Below are positions 61,123 to 64,000 of a stretch of DNA of 64,000 nt, in pieces. Made by a program: the position numbers and the translations under genes. This DNA is from Catellatospora methionotrophica. GTDB lineage: Bacteria; Actinomycetota; Actinomycetes; Mycobacteriales; Micromonosporaceae. The stretch lies in the NCBI RefSeq assembly GCF_011297335.1, contig NZ_JAAOTJ010000003.1, forward strand, positions 186,001-250,000, written 5' to 3'. Position 1 is the first letter of the stretch; every line of letters starts with the position of its first letter. The notes below the pieces were generated by a model, which was not told where the DNA came from, made no database searches, and was given only the letters and a program-made list of their open reading frames with translations.

Positions 61123-62538
61123 ATGTCCGAGACCACCCCCTCGCTCAACCGGCGCACGTTCCTCGCGGCGTCGGCCGCGGCGGGCGCGACCGCGGCCGCC
61201 GGCTGGCCCGCGGCCGCCGCGCAGGCCGCCGACACCAGGCCGAACATCCTGGTCATCGTCACCGACGACCATCCGAAGCAGACCGCGTGGGCGATTCCGA
61301 AGACCCGGGCCTGGCTGACCGGCAACGGCGTCGAGTTCACCCGCGGGCACGCGACCACCCCGCTGTGCGCGCCGGGCCGCTCCTCGATCTTCACCGGCCA
61401 GTACGCGCACAACCACGGCGTACGCGGCAACCAGCACGCCGCGAACCTCAACCACCATTCGACCGTGCAGCGCTACCTGCAACAGCACGGCTACCGCACC
61501 GGCTTGTACGGCAAATACCTCAACGGCTGGGACGTCGACGACAACCCGCCCCACTTCGACGAGTTCGCGGTGCTCGCCCCGCCGACGTTCAACAACGGCA
61601 CCTGGAACGTCGACGGCACCGTCCAGACGATCAACAACTACACGACGACGGTGGTGAAGAACCGGGCCCTGAGCTTCCTCGACCGCAGCACCGCCGACAC
61701 CCGCCCCTGGTTCCTCTACCTCGCCCCCTACGCCTCCCACGGCCCCAACACCCCCGAGGGCAAGTACGCCGACACGCCCGTGCCCGCCTGGGACGGCCGC
61801 CCGTCGGTGCCCGAAGCCGACCGCAGCGACAAGCCCGGCTTCATCAAGGACGCCACCGGCACCCTGGCCGACGGCCGCAACATCCGCACCAACCAGCTGC
61901 GTACGCTGCTGTCGGTCGACGACGCCGTGCAGGCCGTGCACGACAAGCTCGAAGCCCTCGGCCAGCTCGACAACACCCTGGTGTTCTTCATCGCCGACAA
62001 CGGCTTCGCCTGGGGCGACCACGGCTGGACCAAGAAGTCGGTGCCCTACACCCCCGTCGTCGAGGTGCCGTTCTTCGTGTCCTGGCCCGCCGGCGGCCTG
62101 GACACCGGCGCGAACGACAGCCGCCTCGCCGCCAACATCGACATCGCGCCGACCATCCTCGACGCCGCCGGGATCACCCCGGACGCCCAGTACCCGCAGG
62201 ACGGGCGCTCGCTGCTCGGCTCCCACCGGCGCAACCACGTGCTGACCGAGTTCTTCAAGCACGGCACCGGCGCAGGCGGCCCGCTCACCTGGGCGTCCTG
62301 GATCGGCGCGAACAAGCAGTACACCGAGTACTACCAGTTGCACACCGACGACAACGGCCTGCCGACCGGCTCCGGCGCGGTCCTGTTCCGCGAGTACTAC
62401 GACCTCGTCAACGACCCGCACCAGCTCGTCAACAAACTCCACAACGCCACCCCGGCCCAGGAACAGGCCCTGGGCATCCCCGCCCTGGCCGCGCAGCTGG
62501 CCGCCGACCGCGTCAGCTCCGGCAGCACCGCCCCCTGA
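61123..62538 (+). CDS. Tat-exported sulfatase (formylglycine type)
   Basis: 471 residues from ATG 61123 with AAGGAAGG upstream. NRRTFLAASAAAG is a Tat signal. LVIVTDDHPK gives the metal-binding Asp pair; the modification site is C82 in LCAPGR (C-x-P-x-R), to be converted to formylglycine; FIADNGFAWGDHGWTKK gives later metal and substrate residues. It should hydrolyse sulfate esters in the medium, releasing sulfate. Export by Tat fits folding and cytosolic modification before secretion. The gene for the modifying enzyme follows directly. Confidence 0.94.
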   Translation: MSETTPSLNRRTFLAASAAAGATAAAGWPAAAAQAADTRPNILVIVTDDHPKQTAWAIPKTRAWLTGNGVEFTRGHATTPLCAPGRSSIFTGQYAHNHGVRGNQHAANLNHHSTVQRYLQQHGYRTGLYGKYLNGWDVDDNPPHFDEFAVLAPPTFNNGTWNVDGTVQTINNYTTTVVKNRALSFLDRSTADTRPWFLYLAPYASHGPNTPEGKYADTPVPAWDGRPSVPEADRSDKPGFIKDATGTLADGRNIRTNQLRTLLSVDDAVQAVHDKLEALGQLDNTLVFFIADNGFAWGDHGWTKKSVPYTPVVEVPFFVSWPAGGLDTGANDSRLAANIDIAPTILDAAGITPDAQYPQDGRSLLGSHRRNHVLTEFFKHGTGAGGPLTWASWIGANKQYTEYYQLHTDDNGLPTGSGAVLFREYYDLVNDPHQLVNKLHNATPAQEQALGIPALAAQLAADRVSSGSTAP

Positions 62539-62551
62539 TCCGACCGACGAC

Positions 62552-62580
62552 GCCCGGCGGCGGCATCCCCGCCGCCGGGC
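62552..62580 (+). terminator. Intercistronic hairpin sulfatase/FGE
   Basis: A 12-base perfect stem GCCCGGCGGCGG with CATCC loop lies 13 bases after the sulfatase stop. With no T-tract it may be a partial terminator or mRNA stabiliser that lowers FGE relative to sulfatase. Confidence 0.5.
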
Positions 62581-62597
62581 ACCTGGAAGGACCCTCC

Positions 62598-63602
62598 ATG
62601 GCCGACCACCCGCCCGCGTGCTGCGCGCCCTCAGCGGACCGCAGCGGACCTGCCCTGCTCACACTCAGCCCACGGTCGGCGGGCATCGCCGGAGCGCCGC
62701 AGACGCACGACCACTCGTCGGTCGACCGGGCCGCCAGCCCGCCGAGCAGGGCTGTCGCGCGCACCGTCGCCATACCCGGTGGCAGGTTCCTGATGGGCAC
62801 CGACGACGCCGAAGGCTTCCCCGCCGACGGCGAAGGCCCGGTCCGCGAGATCACACTGGGCGGCTTCCGGATCGCCCCGACCACGGTCACCAACGCCCAG
62901 TTCGCCACGTTCGCCAAGGCCACCGGGCATGTCACCGACGCCGAGCGGTTCGGGTTCTCGTTCGTGTTCGAGGGCTTCCTGCCGCCGCAGCTGGCCCGGC
63001 AGACCCAGCGGGTGCAGGCCACGCCGTGGTGGGCGGTGGTGCCCGGAGCCGACTGGCGGCACCCGTACGGACCAGGCTCCGACGTCGGCACGCTGCAGAA
63101 CCATCCCGTGGTCCACGTCTCCTGGCACGACGCGCAGGCCTACTGCGACTGGTCCGGCACCCGGCTGCCGACCGAGGCCGAATGGGAGTACGCCGCCCGC
63201 GGCGGCCTGGAGCAGGCCCGCTACCCGTGGGGTGACGAGCTGACTCCGGGCGGACGCCACCAGTGCAACATCTGGCAGGGCGAGTTCCCGACCCGCAACA
63301 CCGCCGCCGACGGCCACCTCGCCACCGCCCCGGTCAAGTCGTTCCGCCCCAACGGGTACGGGCTCTACAACGTCGCAGGCAACGTGTGGGAGTGGTGTAC
63401 GGACTGGTTCAGCGTCGACTTCCACGTCACCGGCCCGCGCGCCGACCCGGCCGGACCGGAGCAAGGCACGGCCCGCGTCATGCGCGGCGGCTCGCACATG
63501 TGCCACGAGTCGTACTGCAACCGCTACCGCATCGCGGCCCGCTCGTCGAACACCCCTGACAGCTCCGCGGGCAACATCGGCTTCCGCGTCGCCGCCGACT
63601 GA
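62598..63602 (+). CDS. Formylglycine-generating enzyme (SUMF1-type)
   Basis: 334 residues from ATG 62598. Oxidises the sulfatase Cys to formylglycine with copper and oxygen. The family pattern is complete: IPGGRFLMGTDDAEGFPADGE, PTTVTNAQFATF, HPVVHVSWHDAQAYCDW, RLPTEAEWEYAARGG, NVWEWCTDWF, and the active pair C302/C307 in HMCHESYCNRYR. The first 45 residues are extra and Cys-containing (PPACCAPSA). Placed right after its likely client sulfatase. Confidence 0.95.
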   Translation: MADHPPACCAPSADRSGPALLTLSPRSAGIAGAPQTHDHSSVDRAASPPSRAVARTVAIPGGRFLMGTDDAEGFPADGEGPVREITLGGFRIAPTTVTNAQFATFAKATGHVTDAERFGFSFVFEGFLPPQLARQTQRVQATPWWAVVPGADWRHPYGPGSDVGTLQNHPVVHVSWHDAQAYCDWSGTRLPTEAEWEYAARGGLEQARYPWGDELTPGGRHQCNIWQGEFPTRNTAADGHLATAPVKSFRPNGYGLYNVAGNVWEWCTDWFSVDFHVTGPRADPAGPEQGTARVMRGGSHMCHESYCNRYRIAARSSNTPDSSAGNIGFRVAAD

Positions 63603-63657
63603 CTCGCTGTCGTCGCGTCGCGGGCAGCAGGCAGAGCTTCTCAGCGACAATAACGAC

Positions 63658-64000
63658 ATGTCGGTCATTCGGCGGTATCCGATCGTGCAACCGCTGATCA
63701 ACAGCATCCTGTTGCTCGTCGTGTACTTCGTCGTGCCTACTGACAGCGGTCACGGCACCGTGCCACTGATCATCCGTACCCTGGCCACGCTCGTCGGGCT
63801 GGCCGTCGCGGTGACACTGATCGTGCGCCAGGTCCGCCGCCAGCTCGACGTCGCCGAAGCGCCGCTGACCGGCCTGCTCACCACCCTGGTCGGCGGAGTG
63901 CTGTTCTTCGCCCTCGCCGACTACCTCGTCGCGGTCAACGCGCCAGGCGAGTTTGTCGACCTGGACACCCGCGTCGACGCGCTGTACTTCGCCCTGTCGA
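63658..64000 (+). CDS. Potassium-channel-like membrane protein, 5' part
   Basis: 114 codons from ATG 63658 run off the right edge. Three hydrophobic segments (about 8-28, 36-56, 72-92) end in VNAPGEFVDLDTRVDALYFALS, which in two-TM ion channel proteins leads directly into the pore helix and the selectivity filter (not yet reached). The call rests on this pattern only. Confidence 0.6.
   Translation, partial: MSVIRRYPIVQPLINSILLLVVYFVVPTDSGHGTVPLIIRTLATLVGLAVAVTLIVRQVRRQLDVAEAPLTGLLTTLVGGVLFFALADYLVAVNAPGEFVDLDTRVDALYFALS

Noticed and set aside
1-64000. CRISPR array or cas genes to go with the CARF protein
   Set aside because: No regularly spaced repeats and no Cas1, Cas2 or Cas10-like protein found by reading all regions.

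Overview
The window is very GC-rich with strong G/C wobble preference, GTG/TTG starts, short overlapping operons, Tat and lipoprotein signals and many secreted carbohydrate-active enzymes. This points to a filamentous soil actinomycete, probably of the Micromonosporaceae (an inference from gene content and codon use, not a database result). No rRNA, phage, integrase, transposase or CRISPR array was seen.

Left edge (1-7.4 kb). A four-gene block looks like a type IV-restriction-derived defence operon of the CoCoNuT (coiled-coil nuclease tandem) kind. It contains the tail of a HEPN protein, a coiled-coil/McrB-type AAA+ protein, a DUF2357/McrC-like protein with zinc-binding Cys clusters, and a CARF-HEPN ribonuclease like the Csm6-type effectors of type III CRISPR. 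The genes overlap or nearly touch, with no CRISPR nearby. The block is followed by a nonsense-broken DUF429 gene and a tRNA-Leu(GAG) whose 3' end faces the island.

7.5-20 kb holds mostly single genes: a P-loop kinase, a decayed beta-galactosidase, a DUF4386 protein with a palindromic operator, a secreted unknown protein, a soluble diguanylate cyclase with an inhibitory site, a VOC protein, a secreted protein and a lipoprotein. It also holds a Rieske oxygenase/FAD oxidoreductase operon and an anchored PQQ-type propeller protein.

20-26 kb is a pectin-degradation patch. A pectinesterase and a PL1 pectate lyase form an operon and share a recently duplicated ricin-type carbohydrate-binding module. 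Next to them is a single protein that fuses an ECF sigma factor, a zinc-finger anti-sigma-like motif, a membrane segment and an extracellular PL9 pectate lyase, which looks like a one-protein sensor-regulator.

26-38 kb carries an antiporter, a SUKH protein, and two APC permeases, each next to a GPP34 (GOLPH3-like) gene, flanking a copper amine oxidase. This suggests amine uptake and oxidation. An AraC/VOC pair and an XRE/two-membrane-protein operon lie between.

38-50 kb holds a secreted M14 carboxypeptidase, an Smr protein, and a surface cluster (a TPR/proline-rich membrane protein, a propeller/FN3 protein, MoxR ATPase, DUF58 and a TgpA-like membrane transglutaminase homologue). The transglutaminase homologue appears to have lost all three catalytic residues.

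50-64 kb includes a DUF4097/hydrolase operon divergent from a regulator with fused HTH_38 and MarR domains. It also has a Clp-N/HTH protein with twin operators and an apparently leaderless promoter, a secreted ExeM/NucH-type nuclease, and a TetR/hydrolase pair. The last operon pairs a Tat-exported sulfatase with its formylglycine-generating enzyme, preceded by a leaderless 25-codon peptide with a Cys near its end, which looks like a sulfur-responsive attenuator. A K+-channel-like gene runs off the right edge.
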